Source: Pseudomonas sp. 8AS (GTDB lineage Bacteria; Pseudomonadota; Gammaproteobacteria; Pseudomonadales; Pseudomonadaceae). Taken from it: DNA of 64,000 nucleotides. The notes below the pieces were generated by a model. The model saw nothing but the letters and a program-made list of their open reading frames with translations, had not been told where the DNA came from and searched no databases. Location: contig NZ_LR733406.1 of the NCBI RefSeq assembly GCF_902506505.1, forward strand, positions 3,117,679 through 3,181,678, read 5' to 3'. Numbering within the stretch: the stretch's first letter is position 1; each line of letters opens with the position of its first letter. Positions 41,064 to 49,718 of the stretch are shown here, one piece after another. A program made the position numbers and the translations under genes.

Positions 41064-42224
41064 TCAGTCCTGGCTAGGGTCGGGGCGTCCGATGGCGACC
41101 CCGGTGAAGGTCTGGTTGATGTGCATGCCATTGAACTGTTCCCCGTAGGTGTTGAAACCGATCACCCGCTGCTCGCGCAGGAATTCGGAGACTGCCGGCA
41201 TCTCGCTGCCGCCGGACAGTTCCAGGCGGCGCAGTACGCAGTCGCAGCCGATGGTCAGCAGTGGCGCGCCGAGGCGTCCGCGCAGGCGCTGGAACTGGCG
41301 CTGCAGGTTGGGCAGCAGCGGCCCCGGCGTCATCGCGGTGAGGACGATGCCGTTCTCCACCGCGCAGTAGAAGGTCAGGCTGCCGTCGGCGTTCACCTGC
41401 TGGATCGAGCGGATGTAGTACTGCTCCTTGATCCGCACGGCCAGCGGGTGGGCGGCGAAGGTGCGCATGTCCAGCTCGGCCAGCGGCACGCCGATCAGCC
41501 GCGCGTATTCCTCGGCGGCCGGCGCGGCGTTGAGTTCCAGCACCCGGCGCGACTCGGAATCGGCGCGGGTGACCACCAGTTTTTCCGCCCGCGGCTCGAT
41601 GTGGTGGCTGGTGAACACCTCGAAATCCAGCCAGGTGTTGACCAGCACCACCACCGCCGCGCCGCTGTGGAACTGGCCGTCGTAATAAACGTGGGTGCGG
41701 GTCAGGTGGTTGTCGTCGCCGGCCGAGCCGCCGAAGTGCGGGATGCTGCCCAGCGCCGCACTGAGCGCGGCCAGTACCACTTCCTCGCGGCTGGACAGGC
41801 CGTCGAGCAGGGTCAGGGCGAAGCTGTGGTCGGTGATCGGCGCCAGGGCGTTGCCGCGGCAGTCGCGCACCAGGCGCTCGACCAGTTGCTGGGCGTCGAT
41901 CAGGTTGAAGCGGTCCATCTCATCGATCAGTGCGCTGGCGATGGAGAAGCTGCGGTGGTCGAAGCCGATGGCACTGACGCAACCCTGGCTGTAGCCCTCG
42001 CTGGTGATCTCGCCGGCCGTGGTGCAGCCGACCACGCTGAGGCCGCCGAAATAGGCCTGCAGGGCCGGGCCGAGGGCCTCCAGGTCGTACTCGGCGGAGC
42101 AGAAGAACAGCACGAAGCCCAGGTGCGGGTGCAGCAGCTGGCGCGCCAGCTCCTGCGCCACCTGCTCCGCCTCGCGGGCGTGCGACACGGCGGTGACCAC
42201 CCCTTCGGTTTGCTCATGCCGCAT
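41064..42224 (-). CDS. FIST-domain sensor protein
   Basis: A 386-residue protein with FIST N- and C-terminal domains: FVLFFCSAEYDLEAL, VGCTTAGEITSEGYSQG and GSAGDDNHLTRTHVYYDG from the N part, and LLTIGCDCVLRRLEL from the C part. FIST domains are predicted small-ligand (amino-acid-like) sensors. It is coupled by 13 bp to the hybrid kinase and probably supplies it with a signal, a plausible but untested idea. ATG 42224 is preferred; a GTG six codons upstream is possible. Confidence 0.84.
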   Translation of the reverse strand: MRHEQTEGVVTAVSHAREAEQVAQELARQLLHPHLGFVLFFCSAEYDLEALGPALQAYFGGLSVVGCTTAGEITSEGYSQGCVSAIGFDHRSFSIASALIDEMDRFNLIDAQQLVERLVRDCRGNALAPITDHSFALTLLDGLSSREEVVLAALSAALGSIPHFGGSAGDDNHLTRTHVYYDGQFHSGAAVVVLVNTWLDFEVFTSHHIEPRAEKLVVTRADSESRRVLELNAAPAAEEYARLIGVPLAELDMRTFAAHPLAVRIKEQYYIRSIQQVNADGSLTFYCAVENGIVLTAMTPGPLLPNLQRQFQRLRGRLGAPLLTIGCDCVLRRLELSGGSEMPAVSEFLREQRVIGFNTYGEQFNGMHINQTFTGVAIGRPDPSQD

Positions 42225-42289
42225 CAGGCCAACCCCATACACATAGTCGCTATGGGGTCATTCTAGGAAGCTGCCCGGCCCAGCCCCAT

Positions 42290-42317
42290 GCTACTTGGGT
42301 AGCGAAGGGACTAGTCC
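42290..42317. promoter_or_regulatory. candidate operator block upstream of the FIST-kinase operon
   Basis: The block contains GCTAC-TTGG-GTAGC (42290-42303), an inverted repeat that includes the 13-mer shared with 35525-35537, followed by GGACTAGTCC (42308-42317), a perfect 10-bp palindrome. Such paired dyads are typical of regulator sites. A further dyad, ACCCCATA/TATGGGGT (42232-42239 with 42251-42258), lies nearer the gene. The regulator is unknown; ErbR is the obvious candidate. Confidence 0.45.
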
Positions 42318-42346
42318 GAAAGTAGCGAAGCCGGCCGGCACGGCCC

Positions 42347-42409
42347 GTAGGTGCGCCGTGCGCACCAGGTAACCACGCGCGGGCCTGCGGTGCGCGCGGC
42401 GCACCCCAC
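42347..42409. repeat. REPIN-like element, copy 1
   Basis: A GTAG-headed REP hairpin (GTAG then GTGCGCCGTGCGCAC) faces an inverted partner (GGTGCGCGCGGCGCACC) in a unit of about 63 bp. This is the classic REP doublet architecture. It lies in the gap upstream of the FIST operon and is nearly identical to copy 2. Confidence 0.82.
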
Positions 42410-42453
42410 GCAGCCGAGTCCCTCACATAGGCATCAGCACCGGCCACAAGGCC

Positions 42454-42517
42454 GTAGGGTGCGCCGTGCGCACCAAGTAACCACACACGGGCCTGCGGTG
42501 CGCGCGGCGCACCCTAC
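42454..42517. repeat. REPIN-like element, copy 2
   Basis: This is the clearest copy: GTAGGGTGCGCCGTGCGCACC on the left and the inverted GGTGCGCGCGGCGCACCCTAC on the right. Its right end supplies the TAG stop codon (42516-42514) of the neighbouring membrane-protein gene. Confidence 0.88.
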
Positions 42518-42915
42518 ACGTGCACCACCACTGGCCAGCACAGCAGCACCAGGGCCAGCATGCCGCTGTAGAAGCCGATTTCCAGGGTTTCACTGAGCGG
42601 CTGGATGCGCCGGATGGCGCCGTAGAGGTGCACGGCGATCATCAGCACGGCAACCGCCGCGAGCATTTCGAAGACGACGTTCATGGCTTCTCCCGTCAGC
42701 GCCGCACGCAGCATCAGCGCTTCCACGATCAGAATGAAGGCGCCGAGGCAGCGCCCGAAGTAGATGGCCAGGTTGGTTTCCCCCGGAATCTTCCAGCCCA
42801 TCAGCCGCGCCCACAGCAGCGGCACGCAGAAGATCGGCAGGGCGAAAACCAGGGTGGTGGCGATGCACAGCCAGAGCAGGAAGTCCTGGCTGTAGGCGTT
42901 CCAGAGTCCGATCAT
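42514..42915 (-). CDS. small four-helix membrane protein
   Basis: A 133-residue protein with four predicted helices (about 10-30, 48-70, 72-95 and 105-130; opening MIGLWNAYSQDFLLWLCIA). I do not recognise the family. ATG 42915 has AGGAG upstream; an extension of 22 codons lacks it. The C-terminus ends in ...CWPVVVHV, and the stop codon comes from the GTAG end of an adjacent REP repeat. It follows the porin gene by 93 bp on the same strand. Confidence 0.78.
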   Translation of the reverse strand: MIGLWNAYSQDFLLWLCIATTLVFALPIFCVPLLWARLMGWKIPGETNLAIYFGRCLGAFILIVEALMLRAALTGEAMNVVFEMLAAVAVLMIAVHLYGAIRRIQPLSETLEIGFYSGMLALVLLCWPVVVHV

Positions 42916-43008
42916 TTTTATTGCTCCTTGCCAGCAATCCGCTTGGCAGCGGGCAGAAAAAAGGCGGGCCTGCTTGCGCATGACCCGCCCTGTTCGCTCG
43001 TTACCGGC

Positions 43009-44211
43009 TTACCAGCTCAGCACCGCACCCACGGCAAAGGTGTCGGTGTCTTCGCCCAGGCCGGAACCTTGCTCGGCGTCGATCTCGTACTGGTTGTACT
43101 CGGCAACCAGCTTGAGGTTGTCGTTGATGGTGCGGAAGTAGGCCACGCCGCGGGTCTCATAGTCGGCGGCGGTGCCCAGGCCGTTGCCGTCGTCCTCGGT
43201 CTTGCCGTAGGACAGGGCGAAACGGTTCTTGCCGAAGGTGTAGGAGCCCTGCAGCAGGTAGCCGTCGCTGTCGATCTCGCGCAGGGTGGCTTCACCGGCG
43301 TTGTTGGTGAAGAACGGGTTGATGCCTTCGGCCTGGAAGCCGGAGCCGGTCAGCGACAGGCCGCCGATCTTGGCCTGCACGCCGTAACCCACGCCCTGGG
43401 AGGTGACGCTGTCGACCTCGTCGTTGGTGTTGTCGGAGGTCTGGTAGCCACCGTTGATCCAGGAGTAGATCTGCGCCCCGCCGAGGTCGAACTGGTAGCT
43501 GACTTCCGACTCGAAGCGCGGGTTTTCCTGGTAGGCCTTGTCGTCCAGGCCGTTACTGGTGTCCTGGTCGATCTGGTTGGAGTCGATCGGGTCCATGATG
43601 CCCACTGCCACACGCAGGCCTTCGGCCAGGTTGTTGTTGCGGTAGGTGATCTGCGAGGTGGGGAACGGGTACGGGTAGCCGGTGCCGATGTTGCCGAAGG
43701 ACACGCCGCCGCCATCGACCAGGCCGAGGGTGTCGCTGACGTTGCCGAAGCCGGCCAGCAGTTCGTCGAGGAAGATGTTGGAACGGGAGAACAGGCCGAA
43801 GTCCTTGCCGATCAGCACTTCACCCCACTCCGGGTTGGCCACGGTGCCGTAGAACTGGCGCACGTCGATGGCGGTGTCGGTGCCGTTCTGCTCGCCGTCG
43901 TTGATGGTCACCCAGAAGGACGAGCGGCCGCCCAGCTTGAGGTCGTCAACCTGCTTGCCGAAGTTGAAGCCGATCCAGTTCGGCAGAAAGCCCATCTTCA
44001 CCCGCGACTGGCGACGGTCGAACACATCGTCCTCGCGGTCTACGTCGCTGTTGACGTAGAAGGCGTTGACGTAGCCGTCGGTGGCGAAGGTGGTGTCATC
44101 CTTGTCGTACAGCATGATCTCGGCAGTGGCTTGCTGGGCCACGCCGCAGGCCAGCACGCTGGCGATGGCAAGAGGCAGGAGCTTGAGGTTGGCGATCTTT
44201 TTGTTGTGCAT
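43009..44211 (-). CDS. outer-membrane porin
   Basis: A 400-residue porin with a signal peptide (LAIASVLACGVAQQATA, cleavage near residue 30), a beta-rich mature body with Gly/Asp/Asn-rich turns, and the C-terminal aromatic (…AVGAVLSW) recognised by the BAM machinery. It fits the Gram-negative general porin family (Porin_4 type). The substrate is unknown. It lies between the PQQ-related regulator region and pqqF, so transport of an alcohol or related compound is an attractive but unsupported guess. Confidence 0.85.
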   Translation of the reverse strand: MHNKKIANLKLLPLAIASVLACGVAQQATAEIMLYDKDDTTFATDGYVNAFYVNSDVDREDDVFDRRQSRVKMGFLPNWIGFNFGKQVDDLKLGGRSSFWVTINDGEQNGTDTAIDVRQFYGTVANPEWGEVLIGKDFGLFSRSNIFLDELLAGFGNVSDTLGLVDGGGVSFGNIGTGYPYPFPTSQITYRNNNLAEGLRVAVGIMDPIDSNQIDQDTSNGLDDKAYQENPRFESEVSYQFDLGGAQIYSWINGGYQTSDNTNDEVDSVTSQGVGYGVQAKIGGLSLTGSGFQAEGINPFFTNNAGEATLREIDSDGYLLQGSYTFGKNRFALSYGKTEDDGNGLGTAADYETRGVAYFRTINDNLKLVAEYNQYEIDAEQGSGLGEDTDTFAVGAVLSW

Positions 44212-44512
44212 GGCGCTCTCCGGGGGAGTGGGACGACTGAGCGGTCAGCCGCGTCGGAGGGATTATTCGGAGCGGCCCCCGCGCGCCATACGCTGCCTTG
44301 GGCGCGAATCGCCGCTGCTTTGCACCCGCGCCGCAGGTCGCGCGCAGGCGCAGGGCGAAAGCCCTAGTCCGCTGGCAGCAGAAGGTCGTAGGCCACAGGA
44401 GAGGCACCCGCTACTTGCGCAGGAGAAGCGCGCAGGCGCAGGCCGCGCGGCATTGGCGCCAGCCGCATCGGTAGAGGAAATGAGACAGAGAAAGACGGGC
44501 CGCGACTCGGCC
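44212..44512. other. intergenic region upstream of the porin, no gene
   Basis: No coding frame with family resemblance is seen. It should hold the porin promoter, which I could not place. It contains CTAGTCCG (44364-44371) and GCTACTTG (44410-44417), eight-base matches to the two parts of the operator block at 42290-42318. Confidence 0.5.
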
Positions 44513-44576
44513 GTAGGGTGCACCGTGCGCACCGCAGGCCCTTGCGTGGTTGCTTGGTGCGCGCGGCGTACCCTGC
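44513..44576. repeat. REPIN-like element, copy 3 (inverted relative to copies 1 and 2)
   Basis: The unit GTAGGGTGCACCGTGCGCACC ... GGTGCGCGCGGCGTACCC is the reverse complement of copy 2 with several changes. It ends immediately before the pqqF stop codon. Confidence 0.8.
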
Positions 44577-44578
44577 GG

Positions 44579-46987
44579 CTAGGGTTGCTCCGCGTTGCTC
44601 AGCACCAGCCAGGGCTGCGTGGCGAGCAGCGCCGCCAGCCGGTCACCCAGCTCGGCCGGGCTCAGTTGCTGCAGGGCAAGATCCAGCCGCGCTTCCAGCT
44701 GCCCGGCCAGCCAGGCCTGGCAGCGGACTTCCAGCGCCTCGTCCAGGCTGGCGCCGGGACTCTGCAGCTGCTCCAGGGTCAGCGCGAGCGGCGCCTGCCA
44801 GTCGGCCGGCGCAAGCGCCGCCAGGCGTTGCGCCTGCTGGGCGATAAAGTCCTGCAACGCCTGCCAGATGGCCGGCGCCGAGGCGGTCGCCGACTGAACG
44901 GCAAACAGCAGCCCGGCCTGGCCTGAAAACTGCCGGTAGCCGCAGAACAAGGCATAGCCCAGCGCCTGCTCGTCGCGCAGGCGTTGCTGGAAGGCCGCCG
45001 GCAGGCATTGCCCGAGCACGCGCCAGGCCGCCTGGCCGAGCACATCGGCCGGCTCCGGCACGAACAGCAGCAGCGCGCATTCACTGCCCGGCAATCTCAC
45101 CTGCTGCCAGCGCGGCGCCCGCTCGACGCCGGGCTGGAGGGCGGGCTCGGCACCCAGGCGCAGTCCGGCCTGGGTACAGACCGCCGCCAGCTGCCCGGCC
45201 AGGGCCGGGTCATGGCTGAGCAGCAGGCCCGCCGCCGTATCGGGCAGTGCCCCGCCCTCGCCCGCCGCCGCGCCGTGCAGATGCTCCGGCAAACGCTGCA
45301 GCAGCTGGCGCAGGGCGATCCCGCCCAGCGGCTCTGCCCCGCCATCCGCCGCCGTCGGCCAGGGCTGGCGCAGCAGCGCCAGGGCCTCGGCCAGCACAAC
45401 CGGCAGAACGCCGGCCAGTCCCAGCAGCCGCAGGCCCAGTGCCGTGCCGCACGGTTGCAACACGAGGCGCACCCCGGCCTGCCAGGCCTGGTGCTGCAAG
45501 GGCTGCAGGCGTTCCTGCAACTGGCGCAGGCCGCTCGCACCCGGCGCCGCGCCGGGCCACAGCAGGCACAACCCGGCCAGCTCCGGCGCCGACCAGCTGG
45601 GTTGCTGGCCGGCGCCCGTCCAGGCGGCGGCCGGCAACGCGGCCAGTGCGGGCAGTTGCGCCGGCCACACGCTTTCGGCAAAGGCCGCAGGCAACGCTGG
45701 GCAGGCCGGGGCGCGCTCCTCGGCCAGGGCCAGGGCAAAACCGGTGGTCACGCTCATGGGTAGCGGCCGCGCGTCGAGCAGCAGCGCCAGGCAGCGCTGT
45801 GCGCGCCAGGCAGCGCATAGCGCCTGCAGGCTGCTACGGGCGCTGTCGAGATCATCCAGCGGCGCCTCCAGCAACTGCCGCGCCTGCTCCAGTGCGCCGA
45901 GCAGCGGCCAGCGCTGGCGGCGGATCGTCCGCCAGCGCGACAGCGCCGCCTCGTCCACCAGCCGCGGGGCGAAGAGCAGCAGCCAGTCACCCAGCAGCTG
46001 GCGAATCTGCCCACGGCGCGCCGCACCGCCCGGCAACAAATGGCAGTCGAACAGCAACAGCGCCTGCTCGCCCTGCGCGTGCGCCAGGCGCACCTGCACT
46101 GCACTGCACAGCCCGGCGACCTGCAGCTCACCGAGCAGGCTGCCGGGAGCGTTGTGCTCCAGAGCCAGTTGCAGCAGCTCCAGCAACAACGGCACGCCGC
46201 GCCCCTGCTGCTCCAGGGCCAGCACCAGCTGATAACGCGGCGCGCTGCCGGGCAGACTCAGGTGCAGCTCGCGGGCACAGTCCAGCTGCAACGGCACGGG
46301 CGCGGGTCGGCGCAATGCCTGGCGCCCCGCAGCCAGCCGCTGCAACAACGGCCCCAACGCCGGTAGGCCAAGGTCCGGCGCCTGGCGGCTGACCAGCACC
46401 AGGCGGATAAATCCGTCACCGTAAATGGCCTGTTGATAGTCACGCAGGGCCTGCTGGAAGGCCGGCTGTTCCAGCGGCAGGCTGGCACGATGGCCGGCAT
46501 GGAAGCCGGCCGCAGCATGGCCGGGATTGAGCGCCTGGCCAATGGCGGCCTCCACCAGGGTCTCGGGATCGGCCGAACGCAGCCGGAACTCGGCCTCCAG
46601 CACCTCGCGCTCGGCCTGCTGGGCGGCGGGTTCGAGCAGCGGCTGCAGCAACTGGTCGACCAGCCGCGCACAGGCGCCGGACAAGGCCGCTTCGGGTAAC
46701 TGAAAATGGAACAGGGTATGAGTACCCAGGGTGCTGGCATTGACCTGCCCGGCATGGCGCTGGACGAAGCCCATCAGTCCATCGTCGCCGGCAAAGCCCT
46801 GGCTGCCGCGAAACACCAGGTGTTCGAGAAAATGCGCCAGGCCCGGATAGGCCGCCGGCTCGGCATGGCTGCCGCCATCGAGCTCAAGCGCCAGGGCCGC
46901 CTGCAGACTATCCGGGGCGTGCAGCCAGAGCAGCTCGAGGCCGGGGCCGAACTCTTGGCGATGCAGCTGTTGCCCGGGCGCCAGCAC
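44579..46987 (-). CDS. pqqF: PQQ biosynthesis protease PqqF (M16 family)
   Basis: An 802-residue insulinase-like peptidase. The zinc motif is HFLEH (His52, Glu55 and His56), with the distal glutamate at about residue 133, the usual spacing. The rest is leucine-rich and poorly conserved, as in other PqqF. It processes the PqqA peptide for pyrroloquinoline quinone synthesis. The pqqABCDE genes are not in this window. The gene ends next to a REPIN copy and is divergent from dusA. Confidence 0.92.
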   Translation of the reverse strand: MLAPGQQLHRQEFGPGLELLWLHAPDSLQAALALELDGGSHAEPAAYPGLAHFLEHLVFRGSQGFAGDDGLMGFVQRHAGQVNASTLGTHTLFHFQLPEAALSGACARLVDQLLQPLLEPAAQQAEREVLEAEFRLRSADPETLVEAAIGQALNPGHAAAGFHAGHRASLPLEQPAFQQALRDYQQAIYGDGFIRLVLVSRQAPDLGLPALGPLLQRLAAGRQALRRPAPVPLQLDCARELHLSLPGSAPRYQLVLALEQQGRGVPLLLELLQLALEHNAPGSLLGELQVAGLCSAVQVRLAHAQGEQALLLFDCHLLPGGAARRGQIRQLLGDWLLLFAPRLVDEAALSRWRTIRRQRWPLLGALEQARQLLEAPLDDLDSARSSLQALCAAWRAQRCLALLLDARPLPMSVTTGFALALAEERAPACPALPAAFAESVWPAQLPALAALPAAAWTGAGQQPSWSAPELAGLCLLWPGAAPGASGLRQLQERLQPLQHQAWQAGVRLVLQPCGTALGLRLLGLAGVLPVVLAEALALLRQPWPTAADGGAEPLGGIALRQLLQRLPEHLHGAAAGEGGALPDTAAGLLLSHDPALAGQLAAVCTQAGLRLGAEPALQPGVERAPRWQQVRLPGSECALLLFVPEPADVLGQAAWRVLGQCLPAAFQQRLRDEQALGYALFCGYRQFSGQAGLLFAVQSATASAPAIWQALQDFIAQQAQRLAALAPADWQAPLALTLEQLQSPGASLDEALEVRCQAWLAGQLEARLDLALQQLSPAELGDRLAALLATQPWLVLSNAEQP

Positions 46988-47162
46988 GCGTAGTCCTCTG
47001 CCAGTGTTGCCTAGCCGCTAGCCTCCTACGCGCGCCGGCCGCCGGCAATAGTGCTTTGGGAGCAATTCCCCGCGGCGCGGCCACGGGCTGGTAAACTGCG
47101 CGGCCTACTCCGCACGGCCCTATGGGCTCCCGCGGACCGCAGCCGAAAGACCGATAGCCGCC

Positions 47163-48149
47163 ATGATTGCCGATACCCCCCGCCTGTCCCGCCGCTTCTC
47201 CGTGGCACCCATGATGGACTGGACCGACCGACACTGCCGCTTCTTCCTGCGCCAGCTGTCCAGCCAGGCCCTGCTGTATACCGAGATGGTCACCACCGGC
47301 GCCCTGCTGCACGGCGAGGCCGATCGTTTTTTGCGCTACAACGCCTGCGAGCACCCGCTGGCCCTGCAGCTGGGCGGCAGCAACCCGGCGGAGCTGGCGG
47401 CCTGCGCCAAGCTGGCCGAGGCGCATGGCTACGACGAGGTCAACCTGAACGTCGGCTGCCCCAGCGACCGGGTGCAGAACAACATGATCGGCGCCTGCCT
47501 GATGGGCCATCCGCAGCTGGTGGCCGACTGCGTCAAGGCCATGCAGGACGCGGTGGCCATCCCGGTCACGGTCAAACACCGCATCGGCATCAATGGCCGC
47601 GACAGCTATGCCGAGCTGTGCGACTTTGTCGGCACGGTGCGCGATGCCGGCTGCACCAGCTTCACCGTGCATGCGCGCATCGCCATCCTCGAAGGCCTGT
47701 CGCCCAAGGAAAATCGTGAAGTGCCGCCGCTGCGCTACGAAGTCGCGGCGCAGCTCAAGCAGGATTTCCCGGACCTGGAGATCATCCTCAACGGTGGGAT
47801 CAAGACCCTGGAGGAATGCCAGCAGCACCTGCAGACCTTCGACGGCGTGATGCTCGGCCGCGAGGCGTACCACAACCCCTACCTGCTGGCCCGGGTCGAC
47901 CAGCTGCTGTTCGGCCAGCAGACTCCGGTGATCAGCCGTGCCGAGGCGCTGGCGCGCATGCGCCCGTACATCGAGCAACACATCGCCGAGGGCGGCGTGA
48001 TGCACCACATCACCCGCCATGTGCTCGGTCTGGCCCAGGGTTTCCCCGGCGCGCGGCGCTTCCGCCAGCTGCTATCGGTGGATGTGCACAAGGTCAAGGA
48101 CCCGCTGGCCCTGCTCGATCAGGCCGGCGAACTGCTCGCCGGTCGCTGA
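47163..48149 (+). CDS. dusA: tRNA-dihydrouridine(20/20a) synthase
   Basis: A 328-residue flavoprotein that reduces uridines 20/20a of tRNA. It has [18 protein letters not shown] at the FMN site, the catalytic [10 protein letters not shown] (Cys99) and [21 protein letters not shown], characteristic of the DusA subfamily. There is no clear Shine-Dalgarno. It is divergent from pqqF and followed by tal 87 bp downstream on the same strand; the tal-dusA pairing is seen in other pseudomonads. Confidence 0.95.
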   Translation: MIADTPRLSRRFSVAPMMDWTDRHCRFFLRQLSSQALLYTEMVTTGALLHGEADRFLRYNACEHPLALQLGGSNPAELAACAKLAEAHGYDEVNLNVGCPSDRVQNNMIGACLMGHPQLVADCVKAMQDAVAIPVTVKHRIGINGRDSYAELCDFVGTVRDAGCTSFTVHARIAILEGLSPKENREVPPLRYEVAAQLKQDFPDLEIILNGGIKTLEECQQHLQTFDGVMLGREAYHNPYLLARVDQLLFGQQTPVISRAEALARMRPYIEQHIAEGGVMHHITRHVLGLAQGFPGARRFRQLLSVDVHKVKDPLALLDQAGELLAGR

Positions 48150-48236
48150 CGCCTGTTGGAAATGCGCAAGCCAGACCGTTGAGCGGCACTCGCCGCTCGG
48201 GTAAGGTCGTGCCACGTGCAACGACAGGGTTTCGTC

Positions 48237-49160
48237 ATGACTTCCAAGCTGGACCAACTCAAGCAGTACACCACCGTGGTCGCCGACACCGGCGACCTCG
48301 ACGCGATCAGCCGGCTCAAGCCGGTGGACGCCACCACCAACCCCTCCCTGCTGCTCAAGGCCGCCGCGCTGCCGCGCTACGCCCACCTGCTGGATGAAGC
48401 CGTCGCCGGCTGCCAGGGCGACCTGGGCCTGGCCTGCGACCGCTTCGGCGTGGCCGTCGGCCAGGAAATCCTCAAGGTGATTCCGGGGCGGATCTCCACC
48501 GAGGTGGACGCGCGCCTGTCCTTCGATACCCAGGCCACCCTGCGCCGCGCCGAGCGCCTCATCGGCCTGTACGAGCAGGCCGGCATCGGCCGCGAGCGGG
48601 TGCTGATCAAGATCGCCTCCACCTGGGAAGGCATCCGCGCCGCCGAGCAGCTGGAAAAAGCCGGCATCCAGTGCAACCTGACCCTGCTGTTCTCCTTTGC
48701 CCAGGCCGTGGCCTGCGCCGATGCCGGCGTGTTCCTCATCTCGCCCTTCGTCGGGCGCATCTACGACTGGCACAAGAAGGCCGAAGGCCGCGACTTCGTC
48801 GGAGCCGAAGACCCGGGCGTGCAGTCGGTGACGCGCATCTACCAGTACTACAAGGCCAATGGTTACCAGACCGTGGTGATGGGCGCGAGCTTCCGCAACC
48901 TGGGCCAGATCGAGCAATTGGCCGGCTGCGACCGCCTGACCATCAGCCCGGACCTGCTGCAGCAACTGAGCGACGACCAGGGCGAGCTGCCGCGCCTGCT
49001 CAGCGCGAGCGCCGGCGAGCCGCGCCAGGTGCTGGACGAGAGCGCCTTCCGCTGGGCCCTCAACGAAGACGCCATGGCCACCGAGAAGCTGGCCGAGGGC
49101 ATTCGCCTGTTCGCCCGCGACCAGGAGAAGCTCGAGGCGCTGCTCGCCGCGCGCGCCTGA
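48237..49160 (+). CDS. tal: transaldolase
   Basis: A 307-residue class I transaldolase of the pentose phosphate pathway. [20 protein letters not shown], the [12 protein letters not shown] block and the Schiff-base lysine in [12 protein letters not shown] (near Lys125) are diagnostic. The ATG 48237 matches the family start; a 7-codon extension is not needed. A strong bidirectional terminator follows. Confidence 0.96.
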   Translation: MTSKLDQLKQYTTVVADTGDLDAISRLKPVDATTNPSLLLKAAALPRYAHLLDEAVAGCQGDLGLACDRFGVAVGQEILKVIPGRISTEVDARLSFDTQATLRRAERLIGLYEQAGIGRERVLIKIASTWEGIRAAEQLEKAGIQCNLTLLFSFAQAVACADAGVFLISPFVGRIYDWHKKAEGRDFVGAEDPGVQSVTRIYQYYKANGYQTVVMGASFRNLGQIEQLAGCDRLTISPDLLQQLSDDQGELPRLLSASAGEPRQVLDESAFRWALNEDAMATEKLAEGIRLFARDQEKLEALLAARA

Positions 49161-49172
49161 TCCCGGGCAAAG

Positions 49173-49209
49173 AAAAAGGGCGATACCTTTGCGGGTATCG
49201 CCCTTTTTT
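49173..49209. terminator. bidirectional terminator, tal / rssC
   Basis: A 10-bp stem GGGCGATACC (49178-49187) with GGTATCGCCC (49194-49203) has flanking AAAAA and TTTTTT. It serves both tal and the convergent rssC gene. Confidence 0.9.
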
Positions 49210-49223
49210 CATTCCAGGCCGGC

Positions 49224-49718
49224 CTAGCTGCGTTCCAACGCGTTGACCAGGTCGTGGAAGGCTTCGCGGTTGGACTCGTTGAGCCCCATGAGGATGCGGT
49301 GGGCCTCCAGCACCTTGGCCTTGACCACTTCTTCTGAATGATCCTGCGACGGCAGGTCATCCAGACACTCCGGGCACGGGATCGGCTGGTCGACGATGTT
49401 GAACACCTGATCGAAGCCCATCGACTGCAGCAGCCGGGTGATGTCCGGGTGGGTGGTGACCAGGGTCGGCAGCAGGCCGATCTTCTGCCGTGACAGGATC
49501 GAGAGCTTGGCCAGCAGCCCCAGGGTCGTGCTGTCGATGCTGCGGGTTTCCGTCAGATCGATGACGATCGCCGAGAAATTCAGCGCCGTGAAGATTTTTT
49601 CGATTGTGGAGTCCAGCGCCGAACACAGGGTCAGGCGGATCTCGCCGACAAACTTCAGAACGAAGGTACCGTCCTGTTCGGCAAACTGGATTCGACCGGG
49701 GCTATTCCCAGGATTCAT
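49224..49718 (-). CDS. rssC: anti-sigma-factor antagonist (STAS), RssC-like
   Basis: A 164-residue protein. Its STAS domain (about 8-115) has VIDLTETRSIDSTTLGLLAKL, with the likely phosphorylated Ser63 in the DST motif. A C-terminal extension of about 45 residues contains a CPEC pair. The family acts by partner switching: the dephosphorylated antagonist binds an anti-sigma factor. It begins inside the stop of the phosphatase gene upstream (ATGA, 49718-49715), the expected pairing. Synteny with tal matches the RssBC locus of P. aeruginosa as I recall. Confidence 0.85.
   Translation of the reverse strand: MNPGNSPGRIQFAEQDGTFVLKFVGEIRLTLCSALDSTIEKIFTALNFSAIVIDLTETRSIDSTTLGLLAKLSILSRQKIGLLPTLVTTHPDITRLLQSMGFDQVFNIVDQPIPCPECLDDLPSQDHSEEVVKAKVLEAHRILMGLNESNREAFHDLVNALERS

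Noticed and set aside
41051..41131. The longest possible N-terminus of the hybrid kinase
   Set aside because: It would overlap the FIST gene by 68 bp; GTG 41050 has a Shine-Dalgarno and avoids the overlap.
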